This document shows, piece by piece, positions 1 through 6,587 of a stretch of 18,240 nucleotides of DNA. The DNA comes from Aquiluna sp. (GTDB lineage: Bacteria; Actinomycetota; Actinomycetes; Actinomycetales; Microbacteriaceae). The notes beneath the pieces were generated by a model that had not been told where the DNA came from, did no database searches, and saw only the letters and a program-made list of their open reading frames with translations. Position 1 is the first letter of the stretch; the number at the start of each line of letters is the position of its first letter. The translations under genes were made by a program, and so were the position numbers. Location of the stretch: positions 5,386 to 23,625 of the forward strand of contig JALQVB010000009.1 of the NCBI GenBank assembly GCA_023260495.1. Direction: 5' to 3'.

Positions 1-222
1 GGCCTGAGCAATCGCCACCTTGGTGCCAACGCCATCAGTTGAGGTGGCAAGAATAGGGTGATCGTAGTCCTTCAAGAAACCGGCATCGATCATGCCCGCG
101 AAGCCGCCGACACCACCAAGGACCATCGAGTTGTGGGTGGCGGAGACGGCCTGCTTCATTAGCTCGACTGCCTTGTCGCCAGCCTCGGTGTCGACTCCTG
201 ATGCGGCGTATGGATTAGTCAT
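1..222 (-). CDS. purM: PurM, AIR synthetase (5' part only, cut by window edge)
   Basis: Phosphoribosylformylglycinamidine cyclo-ligase converts FGAM to AIR with ATP, step 5 of purine synthesis, in the cytoplasm. Only the first 74 codons lie in the window; the gene continues beyond base 1. The visible protein starts MTNPYAASGVDTEAG, and residues 55-74 read HPILATSTDGVGTKVAIAQA, with the family's STDGVGTK segment of the ATP/substrate-binding half. The ATG at 222-220 overlaps the purF stop (217-215) by 8 bases, so translation is probably coupled to purF and the two are one transcript. No clear Shine-Dalgarno sequence precedes it. Identity is secure; completeness cannot be judged from this fragment. 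Confidence 0.95.
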   Translation of the reverse strand, partial: MTNPYAASGVDTEAGDKAVELMKQAVSATHNSMVLGGVGGFAGMIDAGFLKDYDHPILATSTDGVGTKVAIAQA

Positions 223-1717
223 CGATGTGGACGTGCTTCTCTTCTTTGATGGTTGCTACTCCGCGCTCGAGCAGGTTCTTGCCCAGGCTCTCGGCGGCGG
301 GAAGTTCGATTGGGTACTGCCCAGTGAAACATGCGGTGCAGAGCGAGGATGGCTCCTGCTGGGTGGCATTCATCATGCCTTCCTTGGAGAGATAGCCGAG
401 CGAGTCTGCACCAATCGATTGGCGCACCTCATCAACACCGAGGCCGGTGGCAATCAGCTCCGCCCGGGAGGCAAAGTCGATGCCGTAGAAACAGGGCCAA
501 GTAATCGGCGGGCTGGAAATTCGAACATGCACCTCGGCTGCCCCGGCCTCCTTGAGCATCTTCACCAGGGCCCGCTGGGTGTTGCCGCGCACGATGGAGT
601 CGTCAACCACAACAAGTCGCTTGCCGGCAATTACCTCGCGTAGCGGGTTGAGCTTCAGTCTGATACCGAGCTGACGGATGGTCTGAGAAGGCTGGATGAA
701 GGTGCGGCCAACGTATGAGTTCTTGACCAGGCCGTGGCCAAATGGGATACCGCTCTGCTCGCTAAATCCAATTGCGGCCGGGGTGCCTGACTCTGGGGTC
801 GGCATAACCAAGTCAGCTTCGACCGGATACTCCTTTGCGAGCGCTCGGCCCATCTCAACCCTTGCCTCGTAAACGACGCGGCCATTAATTGACGTATCGG
901 GACGAGCGAGATAGACGTATTCAAAGACGCAGCCAGCGCGCTTAGTTTCGGCAAAGCGAGAGGAACGCAGCCCGTTCTCATCAATAGCGATTAGCTCACC
1001 CGGCTCAACCTCGCGCACAAATGAAGCTCCGACAATATCAAGTGCTGCCGACTCTGAGGCAACAACCCAGCCACGCTCCAGCCGTCCGAGCACCAGCGGC
1101 CTCACGCCCTGCGGATCGCGCGCGGCATAGAGAGTGTGCTCGTCCATAAAGACCAGGCAAAAAGCGCCCTTGACCTGAGGTAAAAGTTCGAGTGCAGTTG
1201 CCTCGAGTGAGCTGTCTGGGTTTCCGTTCAGCAGCGCAGTCAGCACTGCGGTGTCGGTGGTGTTGCCGCCGCGCAGTTCTCCCTCGTGATTCGGGTAGCG
1301 CTCCTCAAGCATCTGCATGAGCTCAGCGGTATTGGTGAGGTTTCCGTTGTGGCCAAGCGCCACGGTGCCGAAGGCGGTGCGGCCCAGTGTTGGCTGAGCG
1401 TTGCGCCAGTGCGAGGCACCCGTCGTTGAATAGCGGGTGTGGCCAACGGCGATGTGACCCTGCAGCGATTCGAGGGCTGATTCATCAAAAACCTGCGAGA
1501 CCAGGCCCATGTCCTTGAACACCAGAATTTTCTCGCCATCTGCGGTTGCGATTCCCGCGGACTCTTGGCCACGGTGTTGCAGCGCGTAGAGACCAAAGAA
1601 GGCCAGCTTGGCAACCTCTTCGCCTTCGGCCCAAACGCCAAACACGCCACAGGCATCCTGCGGGCCTTTTTCGCCCGGCATCAGGTCGTGATTTAGGTTT
1701 CCGTCGCCGCGTCTCAC
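215..1717 (-). CDS. purF: PurF, amidophosphoribosyltransferase
   Basis: Glutamine PRPP amidotransferase makes phosphoribosylamine from PRPP and glutamine, the committed step of purine synthesis. The protein is 500 residues. Residues 1-22 look like a propeptide, because Cys23 in DACGVFGVWA is the N-terminal nucleophile of the glutaminase domain in this family, normally exposed by cleavage. The PRPP-binding loop VVVDDSIVRGNT lies at about 369-380. Four cysteines at 263, 409, 460 and 463 (CVFEY, WPCFY, SLCTAC) match the [4Fe-4S] ligands known from the Bacillus-type enzyme, so this is probably the iron-sulphur form. The GTG start overlaps the stop of the upstream membrane-protein gene as GTGA and has AGGG 7 bases before it. 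purM follows with an 8-base overlap. Feedback control by purine nucleotides is a family property, not visible here. Confidence 0.97.
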   Translation of the reverse strand: MRRGDGNLNHDLMPGEKGPQDACGVFGVWAEGEEVAKLAFFGLYALQHRGQESAGIATADGEKILVFKDMGLVSQVFDESALESLQGHIAVGHTRYSTTGASHWRNAQPTLGRTAFGTVALGHNGNLTNTAELMQMLEERYPNHEGELRGGNTTDTAVLTALLNGNPDSSLEATALELLPQVKGAFCLVFMDEHTLYAARDPQGVRPLVLGRLERGWVVASESAALDIVGASFVREVEPGELIAIDENGLRSSRFAETKRAGCVFEYVYLARPDTSINGRVVYEARVEMGRALAKEYPVEADLVMPTPESGTPAAIGFSEQSGIPFGHGLVKNSYVGRTFIQPSQTIRQLGIRLKLNPLREVIAGKRLVVVDDSIVRGNTQRALVKMLKEAGAAEVHVRISSPPITWPCFYGIDFASRAELIATGLGVDEVRQSIGADSLGYLSKEGMMNATQQEPSSLCTACFTGQYPIELPAAESLGKNLLERGVATIKEEKHVHIDD

Positions 1718-1980
1718 TCTGTAACCCTATTGGCAATCGCCCGGCGCGCGCGACGGGAAGAAATCAGGTCGTAAACAATCGCGAACAGCGCGCCAAGCCC
1801 GAGGCCAAGGGCTGCAAAGGAAATCAGAAGTAGACCAACGAAATTGGCAGGAAGCGTCTCGTCCTGGGGTGCGAAGATTCCCATCACCAGGGCAATCACT
1901 ATGCCCAGCAATCCTCCAGTGAGCATCCACGGAAACATCTTGGGAGCTCGGCGGATTTCCACCTCTTCATCTTTGGCCAT
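1714..1980 (-). CDS. Small two-helix membrane protein of the purF operon
   Basis: I do not recognise a named function. The 88-residue protein has a charged N-terminus (MAKDEEVEIRRAPK), a hydrophobic helix at about 16-37, a short loop containing APQDETLP, a second helix at about 47-71 rich in Gly/Leu, and a basic tail SSRRARRAIANR. The basic tail after helix 2 and the charged N-terminus suggest both ends are cytoplasmic (positive-inside rule; inference). It ends in a 4-base GTGA overlap with purF and starts 27 bases after the SCP-like gene, so it sits inside the purine operon. A small membrane gene just before purF is something I recall from actinobacterial genomes, often left as hypothetical. 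A weak -10-like TTTAAT lies 6 bases before the ATG. Confidence 0.8.
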   Translation of the reverse strand: MAKDEEVEIRRAPKMFPWMLTGGLLGIVIALVMGIFAPQDETLPANFVGLLLISFAALGLGLGALFAIVYDLISSRRARRAIANRVTE

Positions 1981-2007
1981 GCGCCAATTAAACCAGCTAT
2001 TGGGCCG

Positions 2008-2349
2008 CTAAATCTCCAGCGGGAAGATTCGCTGCAGCTCGTCGCTCAAAGTTCCGGATGCAATGAGCTTTCCGGAGTCAATCGCGTCCTGCCATAGGAG
2101 CTCGCCTCGACAGAGCGCAAGGAAGTCGGCCGGCTTCATCTCAACCACGTTTGGCGGAGTGCCCCGCCGATGGTTGAGCCCTGCAATGCACTGGATAGCG
2201 CCATAGGGCGGAATCCGAAGTTCGACCGAGTGGCCGGGATTGGAGGTCTCTATCCGCTGCAGCAAGTAGCGCACCGCCATCGGTGTCTGGTGTTCCAGAT
2301 CAGCAAGCGCACCTTGGCCAACCTCATCAGGAATCTGCTTCTTGCCCAT
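2008..2349 (-). CDS. SCP_3-type sterol-carrier-like protein
   Basis: A 113-residue soluble protein resembling the bacterial sterol carrier protein ortholog family (SCP_3). Visible hallmarks are PGHSVELRIPPYGAIQCI at 38-55 and RGTPPNVVE at 62-70, followed by a helical C-terminal part with FLALCRGELLWQDAIDSGKLIASGT. In actinobacteria this family commonly sits beside purine genes; its ligand and role are not established. The reading frame is open up to 2397, but I chose the ATG at 2349 because the protein then begins MGKKQIPDEVGQGAL, matching where the family begins, and because GATAAT lies exactly 6 bases upstream, fitting a leaderless promoter. It is the first gene of the leftward purF-purM operon. 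Confidence 0.85.
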   Translation of the reverse strand: MGKKQIPDEVGQGALADLEHQTPMAVRYLLQRIETSNPGHSVELRIPPYGAIQCIAGLNHRRGTPPNVVEMKPADFLALCRGELLWQDAIDSGKLIASGTLSDELQRIFPLEI

Positions 2350-2355
2350 CAGGCA

Positions 2356-2361
2356 ATTATC
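2356..2361 (-). promoter_or_regulatory. Candidate -10 box for the SCP-purF-purM operon
   Basis: On the minus strand GATAAT (one mismatch to TATAAT) is followed by six bases (tgcctg) and then the ATG at 2349. There is no convincing ribosome binding site, so transcription starting at or near the ATG would give a leaderless mRNA. No good -35 is visible at 16-18 bases. Confidence 0.45.
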
Positions 2362-2451
2362 CCCAATCTCTGAAACCACACAGCCATCAACAACCATTGC
2401 TGGATGCCAAATTCAGCTCAGGTCGTAGGGAAATACTGTTGCCACATCACC

Positions 2452-2500
2452 TTTGTTTTAGGTATTTTTAGGGGTATAAAAATACTTAGGAAAGGAGGTG
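2452..2500 (+). promoter_or_regulatory. Promoter, operator palindrome and RBS of the YefM/RelE-type module
   Basis: Possible -35 TTTGTT (2452-2457), 17 bases, then -10-like TATAAA (2475-2480). Overlapping the -10 is an inverted repeat GTATTTTTA (2462-2470) / TAAAAATAC (2477-2485) with a 6-base centre, a likely autoregulatory operator for the antitoxin (inference from how type II modules are controlled). A very strong Shine-Dalgarno AAAGGAGGTG follows at 2491-2500; because it covers the GTG at 2498, that GTG is unlikely to be the start, which favours the TTG at 2504. Confidence 0.55.
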
Positions 2501-2503
2501 AAA

Positions 2504-2839
2504 TTGAAAAGGGAGCAACTGGAAAATATGGTTTCTGTCACCGACCTAGCTAACAAAGCATCTGCCATTGTTCAGAAGGCGCAGTCTGGCAGTCCCCAAA
2601 TTGTGCTGAAGCACAACAAGCCTGCGGCGGTGCTAATGGATATTGAGCTTTACCTAGCTATTGCCGAACTCTCGGATGTTTGGCATAAAGACCTTGATGA
2701 CGGCGAGTGGACCGACATTATCGACTACGCACAGACCGTGCTTGCGGTGAAGCGAGCTGAAGCTGACACAAGCGGCAAGCGATACACATTCGATGAACTG
2801 CTCGACAGCGTTGGTCTCACTAGGGATGATCTCAAATGA
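2504..2839 (+). CDS. Phd/YefM-family antitoxin
   Basis: Antitoxin of a type II TA pair. The N-terminal part (MVSVTDLANKASAIVQKAQSGSPQIVLKHNKPAAVLMDIELYLAI) shows the Phd/YefM DNA-binding fold: a VTDLANK helix followed by the 'NKPAAVLM' strand. The remaining half is acidic and helical, presumably the toxin-wrapping tail; at 111 residues it is longer than many YefM proteins. The start is set at TTG 2504, five bases after the GGAGG core; ATG at 2528 is the alternative. The stop overlaps the toxin start as ATGA, typical of coupled TA translation. It sits between two divergent purine operons and is not part of either pathway. Confidence 0.85.
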   Translation: MKREQLENMVSVTDLANKASAIVQKAQSGSPQIVLKHNKPAAVLMDIELYLAIAELSDVWHKDLDDGEWTDIIDYAQTVLAVKRAEADTSGKRYTFDELLDSVGLTRDDLK

Positions 2840-3120
2840 GGTTGGCGGCCCGGCCAGAATTTGCAGCCATGTATCAGTCCCTAGATGGCTCTGATCAAAT
2901 AATCGTGTCGAGGAGCTTGGATTCACTCGAGGGATCAACTGAGCCAATCGGAAAACCCCTGAGGGGTGGGCTAGCCCGATGTCGCTCAATTCGAACCGGG
3001 CACAATTCAAGATTGCGGCTTGTTTATCAGCCCATGGGAGATGTTGCTGATCTGATTGCGATTGGCAAGCGCGAGGGAAACGTTGTTTACCTGATAGCCC
3101 TGGAAATCCTCGAGAGCTAG
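2836..3120 (+). CDS. RelE/ParE-superfamily toxin
   Basis: A 94-residue toxin of the RelE/ParE superfamily, probably an mRNA interferase (by family, not proven). The diagnostic C-terminal pattern is present: R-S-I-R-T-G-H-N-S-R-L-R-L-V-Y (about 52-66) followed by DLIAIGKREGNVVYLIALEIL (about 72-92). The ATG overlaps the antitoxin stop by 4 bases (ATGA). purD begins only 18 bases after the stop, with no terminator between, so TA transcripts may run into purD. YoeB-like toxins also pair with YefM antitoxins, but this one is closer to general RelE proteins by the RLR...IGKR pattern. Confidence 0.85.
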   Translation: MRLAARPEFAAMYQSLDGSDQIIVSRSLDSLEGSTEPIGKPLRGGLARCRSIRTGHNSRLRLVYQPMGDVADLIAIGKREGNVVYLIALEILES

Positions 3121-3125
3121 AACGG

Positions 3126-3131
3126 TAAACT
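3126..3131 (+). promoter_or_regulatory. Candidate leaderless -10 box of purD
   Basis: TAAACT is followed by seven bases (caccaag) and the purD ATG at 3139. No Shine-Dalgarno is present. A -35 at the right distance would lie inside the end of the toxin gene and is weak, so purD may also depend on read-through from the TA promoter. Confidence 0.4.
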
Positions 3132-3138
3132 CACCAAG

Positions 3139-4359
3139 ATGAGAATCCTTATTGTTGGCTCCGGCGCTCGCGAGCATGCAATTGTCAAGGCGCTTATTCG
3201 CACTGGCACCGCGAAAGAAAACATCGTTTGCGCCCCGGGCAACGAAGGAATCGCCCGCGAGGTGGAGATCCGTCCAGGCATCGACGCCACCGACCGTCTT
3301 GAGGTCGTGAAGATTGCCCTTGAAGAGCGCGTCGACCTCGCTGTTATCGGGCCCGAGGCGCCACTTGTTGCCGGCGTCGCCGATGCGCTTCGCGAGCAGG
3401 GGATTGCAGTCTTTGGGCCAAACCAGGATGCCGCGCAGCTGGAGGGTTCCAAGAATTTTGCCAAGGAAATAATGGCGAGCGCCGAGGTGCCAACCGGCAT
3501 GGCGCACCAGTGCACCACCATGGGAGAGGTTGAAGCGGCAATTGACCAGTTCGGTGCTCCGTATGTTGTGAAGGCCGATGGCCTAGCAGCTGGCAAAGGC
3601 GTCATTGTCACCGAGGACCGCGCTGCTGCAATTGCTCACGCCGAGAACTACATCTCGGGCGGAGTGCTAGTCGAAGAATTTCTATCCGGCCAAGAGGTCA
3701 GCCTGTTCTTCCTGGCCGATGGCAAGACCGTAATACCACTGAGCCCAGCACAGGACTTCAAGCGAGCATTCGATGGCGACCAGGGACCAAACACCGGAGG
3801 CATGGGCGCCTACTCCCCAATCCCTTGGCTGCCTGAAGGCTTTGTCGAGGAAGTCACCGAGCGCATTGCCCAGCCAGTGATCAACGAACTCGCCCGAAGA
3901 GGAGCCGACTTTGTTGGCCTGCTCTACTGCGGCCTGATCGTGACCGAGCGCGGCGTGAAGGTAATCGAATTCAATGCCCGCTTTGGAGACCCCGAGACGC
4001 AGGTCGTGCTGCGCAGGCTCACCTCCAATCTCGCCGACCTTCTGATGCGAGCCGCGACCGGCAAGCTAGATGTTGGGCCCGCTGCCGAGTTTTCTGCCCG
4101 TAAGGCAGTGACAGTTGTGCTGGCTTCGGAGGGCTATCCGGTTAGCGCAGCTCCAGTCCGGGAAGTAACAGGAATCGACTCCGCCGAGAGTATTGACGAT
4201 GTGGAGGTCTGCAAGGCCAGCCCGATTGGTCGAGTGCTTTCTGTGGTGGGCTGCGGCGACAGCTTCCAGGAGGCAAGGACACTTGCCTACGAGGGCATGA
4301 GCCGAATCCACCTCGAGGGTGGTCACTACCGCAGCGACATCGCAGCCAAGGTGAGCTAA
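3139..4359 (+). CDS. purD: PurD, GAR synthetase
   Basis: Phosphoribosylamine-glycine ligase joins phosphoribosylamine to glycine with ATP, step 2 of purine synthesis. The 406-residue protein has the N-terminal GSGAREHAI motif (7-15), VFGPNQDAAQLEGSKNFAK (91-109), the ATP-grasp loop VKADGLAAGKGVIV (144-157), QGPNTGGMGAYSP (215-227), and the metal/ATP site VKVIEFNARFGDPETQVV (273-290). It is slightly shorter than the enterobacterial enzyme because the loop before LVEEFLSGQEVS is short, a form I associate with actinobacteria. The start ATG is directly supported by MRILIVGSGAREHA at the family N-terminus. purC follows immediately (TAA then TTG, no gap). Uses glycine, the same substrate as the gcv genes downstream. 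Confidence 0.97.
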   Translation: MRILIVGSGAREHAIVKALIRTGTAKENIVCAPGNEGIAREVEIRPGIDATDRLEVVKIALEERVDLAVIGPEAPLVAGVADALREQGIAVFGPNQDAAQLEGSKNFAKEIMASAEVPTGMAHQCTTMGEVEAAIDQFGAPYVVKADGLAAGKGVIVTEDRAAAIAHAENYISGGVLVEEFLSGQEVSLFFLADGKTVIPLSPAQDFKRAFDGDQGPNTGGMGAYSPIPWLPEGFVEEVTERIAQPVINELARRGADFVGLLYCGLIVTERGVKVIEFNARFGDPETQVVLRRLTSNLADLLMRAATGKLDVGPAAEFSARKAVTVVLASEGYPVSAAPVREVTGIDSAESIDDVEVCKASPIGRVLSVVGCGDSFQEARTLAYEGMSRIHLEGGHYRSDIAAKVS

Positions 4360-5214
4360 TTGGAAATCGCGGGTTTTAGACATCTCTACTCCGGCAAGGT
4401 TCGAGAGCTATTTGAACCAATCGATCCAGATCTCTCCCACCTGGTCCTGATAGTTGCCAGCAATCGCATCAGCGCGTTTGACCATGTGCTGGAGCCGGAG
4501 ATTCCGGGCAAGGGTGCGAACCTAACCCGAATGACCAACTGGTGGTTTGATCACATTGACTTCCCCAGTCACCGCTCGGAAGAGCTGGCGGCACCTGCCG
4601 AGATTGCCGACCGGGCAGTAGTCGTGAAAAGGCTGGAGATGTATCCGGTGGAGTGTGTGGTGCGCGGCTACATCTCAGGCTCGGGCTGGAAGGAATATCA
4701 GCAGAGCGGCACCATCTGCGGCATTGAGCTGCCGGCAGGACTTCAGTTTGGCGACAGGCTCCCTGAGCCAATCTTCACGCCCGCCTATAAAGCCCCGCAG
4801 GGCGAGAAGGACGAGAACATCACCTTTGAGCAGACCATCGAACTCGTCGGCGAAAAGATTGCAGCCGCCCTGCGGGATGCATCGCTAGAAATCTTCCGGG
4901 CGGCAAGCGCAATTGCCGAGCAGGCGGGTTTGATTCTGGCCGACACCAAGTTCGAGTTCGGGGCCGACCCGAAGAACGGCGAGCTAACCCTCGGCGACGA
5001 GGTGCTAACACCTGACTCCTCCAGGTACTGGGACCGGGAGCAATGGGCTGCTGGAGTGCGGGACCAGAGCTTTGACAAGCAGATGGTCCGCAACTGGCTC
5101 AGCGAGAACTGGGACGGCAGCGGCGAGCCACCAAGACTGAGCGATGAGATTGTCAGCATTAGTGCCGAGCGCTATTCGCTGCTTGCGGAAAAACTCACGG
5201 GTGTAAGGCAATAG
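4360..5214 (+). CDS. purC: PurC, SAICAR synthetase
   Basis: Phosphoribosylaminoimidazole-succinocarboxamide synthase joins CAIR and aspartate with ATP, step 8 of purine synthesis. At 284 residues it is of the longer type, like the yeast and actinobacterial enzymes. Motifs: LYSGKVRELFEP (9-20, phosphate loop), ASNRISAFDHVL (33-44), YPVECVVRGYISGSGWKEYQQSG (95-117), FTPAYKAPQGEKDENITFE (139-157), LADTKFEFG (193-201), DEVLTPDSSRYWD (213-225), and SFDKQMVRNWL (237-247). It begins at TTG 4360, directly after the purD TAA (TAATTG), so translation is coupled to purD. In many actinobacteria purS-purQ follow near this point; here gcvT follows after 9 bases. Confidence 0.97.
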   Translation: MEIAGFRHLYSGKVRELFEPIDPDLSHLVLIVASNRISAFDHVLEPEIPGKGANLTRMTNWWFDHIDFPSHRSEELAAPAEIADRAVVVKRLEMYPVECVVRGYISGSGWKEYQQSGTICGIELPAGLQFGDRLPEPIFTPAYKAPQGEKDENITFEQTIELVGEKIAAALRDASLEIFRAASAIAEQAGLILADTKFEFGADPKNGELTLGDEVLTPDSSRYWDREQWAAGVRDQSFDKQMVRNWLSENWDGSGEPPRLSDEIVSISAERYSLLAEKLTGVRQ

Positions 5215-5217
5215 AGT
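5212..5217 (+). promoter_or_regulatory. Possible leaderless -10 box of gcvT
   Basis: TAGAGT overlaps the purC stop codon and is followed by six bases (ggtcag) and the gcvT GTG at 5224. No Shine-Dalgarno and no good -35 are seen; transcription from purD-purC is an alternative. The 9-base gap leaves no room for a glycine riboswitch. Confidence 0.3.
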
Positions 5218-5933
5218 GGTCAGGTGCTGAGAACACCACTTCACGCTGAGCACCAAAAACTTGGGGCCAGCTTCACTGACTTTGGTGGCTGGGACATGCC
5301 CGTGCGCTATGGCTCAGACCTCGATGAGCACCACGCTGTTAGAAACTCAGCCGGGCTGTTCGATATCAGTCACATGTCCGAGTTCGCAGTCTCAGGACCA
5401 CCGGCAGCCGACTACCTAGATTTCTGTGTCGTGAGCCAGGTCTCCAAACTTGCCGTTGGCCGTGCCAAGTACACAATGCTGTGTAACGAACAGGGCGGTG
5501 TGATCGACGACTTGATTGTTTATCGGCTTGCCGAGCAAGAGTTCTTGATCATTGCAAATGCCTCGGGCAGACAGGCGGTTTGGCAGGCGCTTCAGGAGCG
5601 AAGTGCAGGCTTTGAACTGGAGACCCTCAAGGACCGCTCAGATGAGCTGGCTTTGGTTGCCATCCAAGGACCCAAGGCCACAGAGATTCTGCAGCGCATT
5701 TGCAGTATTGATCTAGCCCCGCTGAAGTACTACTCGATAGCAACCGGAGAAGTTGCTGGCATCGAAGCGCACCTTGCCCGTACGGGCTACACCGGTGAAG
5801 ACGGCTTTGAGGTTTTGGTTGCCGCCGAGCACGCCGAAAAGCTCTGGCAGGAGCTGCTTGCTGCTGGCGGTGATGAGCTCACCTCCTGCGGTCTTGCCTG
5901 CCGCGATACTCTGCGGCTGGAGGCAGGCATGCC

Positions 5934-5983
5934 GCTCTATGGACATGAGCTCAGTGTTGACGCAAACCCATAGCTCTATGGAC
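5934..5983 (+). repeat. 11-base direct repeat and small palindrome at the gcvT lesion
   Basis: GCTCTATGGAC occurs at 5934-5944 and again at 5973-5983, starts 39 bases apart. The second copy begins at the last base of the TAG. In addition CCATAG (5968-5973) and CTATGG (5976-5981) form a 6-base inverted repeat with a 2-base centre that contains the TAG. These signs are compatible with a deletion or template-switch event at this spot (inference). Confidence 0.7.
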
Positions 5984-6204
5984 TTAGAGGCGAGGGCAGG
6001 CGAGCTGCGAGAGCCGACTACGAGGTCTTCTTGCCCGGTGGCGACAGCGCCATCGGAAGCATTACCAGCGGTGCACTGTCGCCAACGCTTGGCTACCCAA
6101 TCGCAATGGCGTATCTGAGCGGGAACCTTTCAGCGGGAGACAAGGTTGAGGCTGATGTGCGGGGAACCAGGATTGAATTCGAAGTTGTCGACTTGCCGTT
6201 TTAT

Positions 6205-6210
6205 AGGAGG
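6205..6210 (+). promoter_or_regulatory. Strong RBS of gcvH within the end of gcvT
   Basis: AGGAGG lies 5 bases before the gcvH GTG at 6216 and decides that start. It is inside the broken gcvT tail, so gcvH can be translated independently of gcvT. Confidence 0.7.
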
Positions 6211-6215
6211 GCCAA

Positions 6216-6587
6216 GTGAGTAATCCAACCGATCTGAAGTACACCAAGGAGCACGAGTGGGTGCGCATCGAAGGAGATGTAGCAACCATCGGCATCACCG
6301 AGTATGCCGCCGAGGCACTGGGGGAGATTGTGTATGTGGACCTGCCGAAGGTTGGCAGCCAGACCACCAACATGAAGATCTGCGGTGAGATCGAGAGCAC
6401 CAAGAGCGTGGGTGAGCTTTACGCCCCGATGGACGGCGAGGTGGTTGAGGTGAACAGCTCGCTCGACGCAGCTCCCGACACCATCAACTCAGACCCGTTT
6501 GGCGATGGCTGGTTGATTAAGATTCGTTTTACTGCTCTTCCAGAGCTTCTTTCTGCGGAAGAGTACGAAGCCGTTATTGGAGGGTAA
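6216..6587 (+). CDS. gcvH: GcvH, glycine cleavage H protein
   Basis: Lipoyl carrier of the glycine cleavage system, shuttling the aminomethyl group from GcvP to GcvT and electrons to the lipoamide dehydrogenase. 123 residues, normal length. The N-terminus LKYTKEHEWVRIEGDVATIGITEYAAEALGEIVYVDLPKVG is typical, and the lipoylation site is Lys63 in GEIESTKSVGELYAPMDGEV. The GTG start overlaps the gcvT frame's TGA (GTGA) and has AGGAGG 5 bases upstream. gcvP follows directly (TAA then TTG). Without GcvT, the loaded aminomethyl-H form could not pass its carbon to folate. The lipoylating enzymes and L-protein are not in this window. Confidence 0.97.
   Translation: MSNPTDLKYTKEHEWVRIEGDVATIGITEYAAEALGEIVYVDLPKVGSQTTNMKICGEIESTKSVGELYAPMDGEVVEVNSSLDAAPDTINSDPFGDGWLIKIRFTALPELLSAEEYEAVIGG

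Larger units (their letters stand above)
5224..6219 (+). pseudogene. gcvT: gcvT, aminomethyltransferase (glycine cleavage T), disrupted
   Basis: The T-protein moves the aminomethyl group from lipoyl-GcvH to tetrahydrofolate, releasing ammonia and methylene-THF. The first 249 residues are normal: TDFGGWDMPVRYG (18-30), NSAGLFDISHMSEF (41-54), GGVIDDLIVY with the catalytic-region Asp at 95-96, ARTGYTGEDGFEV, and GMPLYGHELSVDANP. Codon 250 is TAG (5971-5973). The same frame then continues with LYGLRGEGRRAARADYEVF and ITSGALSPTLGYPIAMAYLS to a TGA at 6217-6219. Comparing with family order, the stretch that normally follows DANP (the EAGLG...DFxG...L region, roughly 35 residues) is absent; 330 sense codons remain against about 365-375 usually. 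So the gene has both a stop and a missing segment. The downstream overlap with gcvH and its RBS are intact. A sequencing or assembly error is possible. Confidence 0.85.

Noticed and set aside
92..643. Long plus-strand frame over the purM/purF ends
   Set aside because: Lies entirely on well-identified minus-strand genes and has no recognisable motif.
2350..2397. Longer N-terminus of the SCP-like protein from 2397
   Set aside because: The extra 16 residues do not match the family and the -10-like GATAAT would fall inside the coding region.
5215..5223. Glycine riboswitch before the gcv operon
   Set aside because: Only 9 bases separate purC and gcvT; there is no space for the aptamer and none is seen upstream in non-coding DNA.
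5971..5973. Recoding of the gcvT TAG (read-through or pyrrolysine-like)
   Set aside because: TAG is the normal stop of purC, relE-like, gcvP, hutH and hutG here, and the family segment after the TAG is also missing, so read-through would not restore a normal protein.
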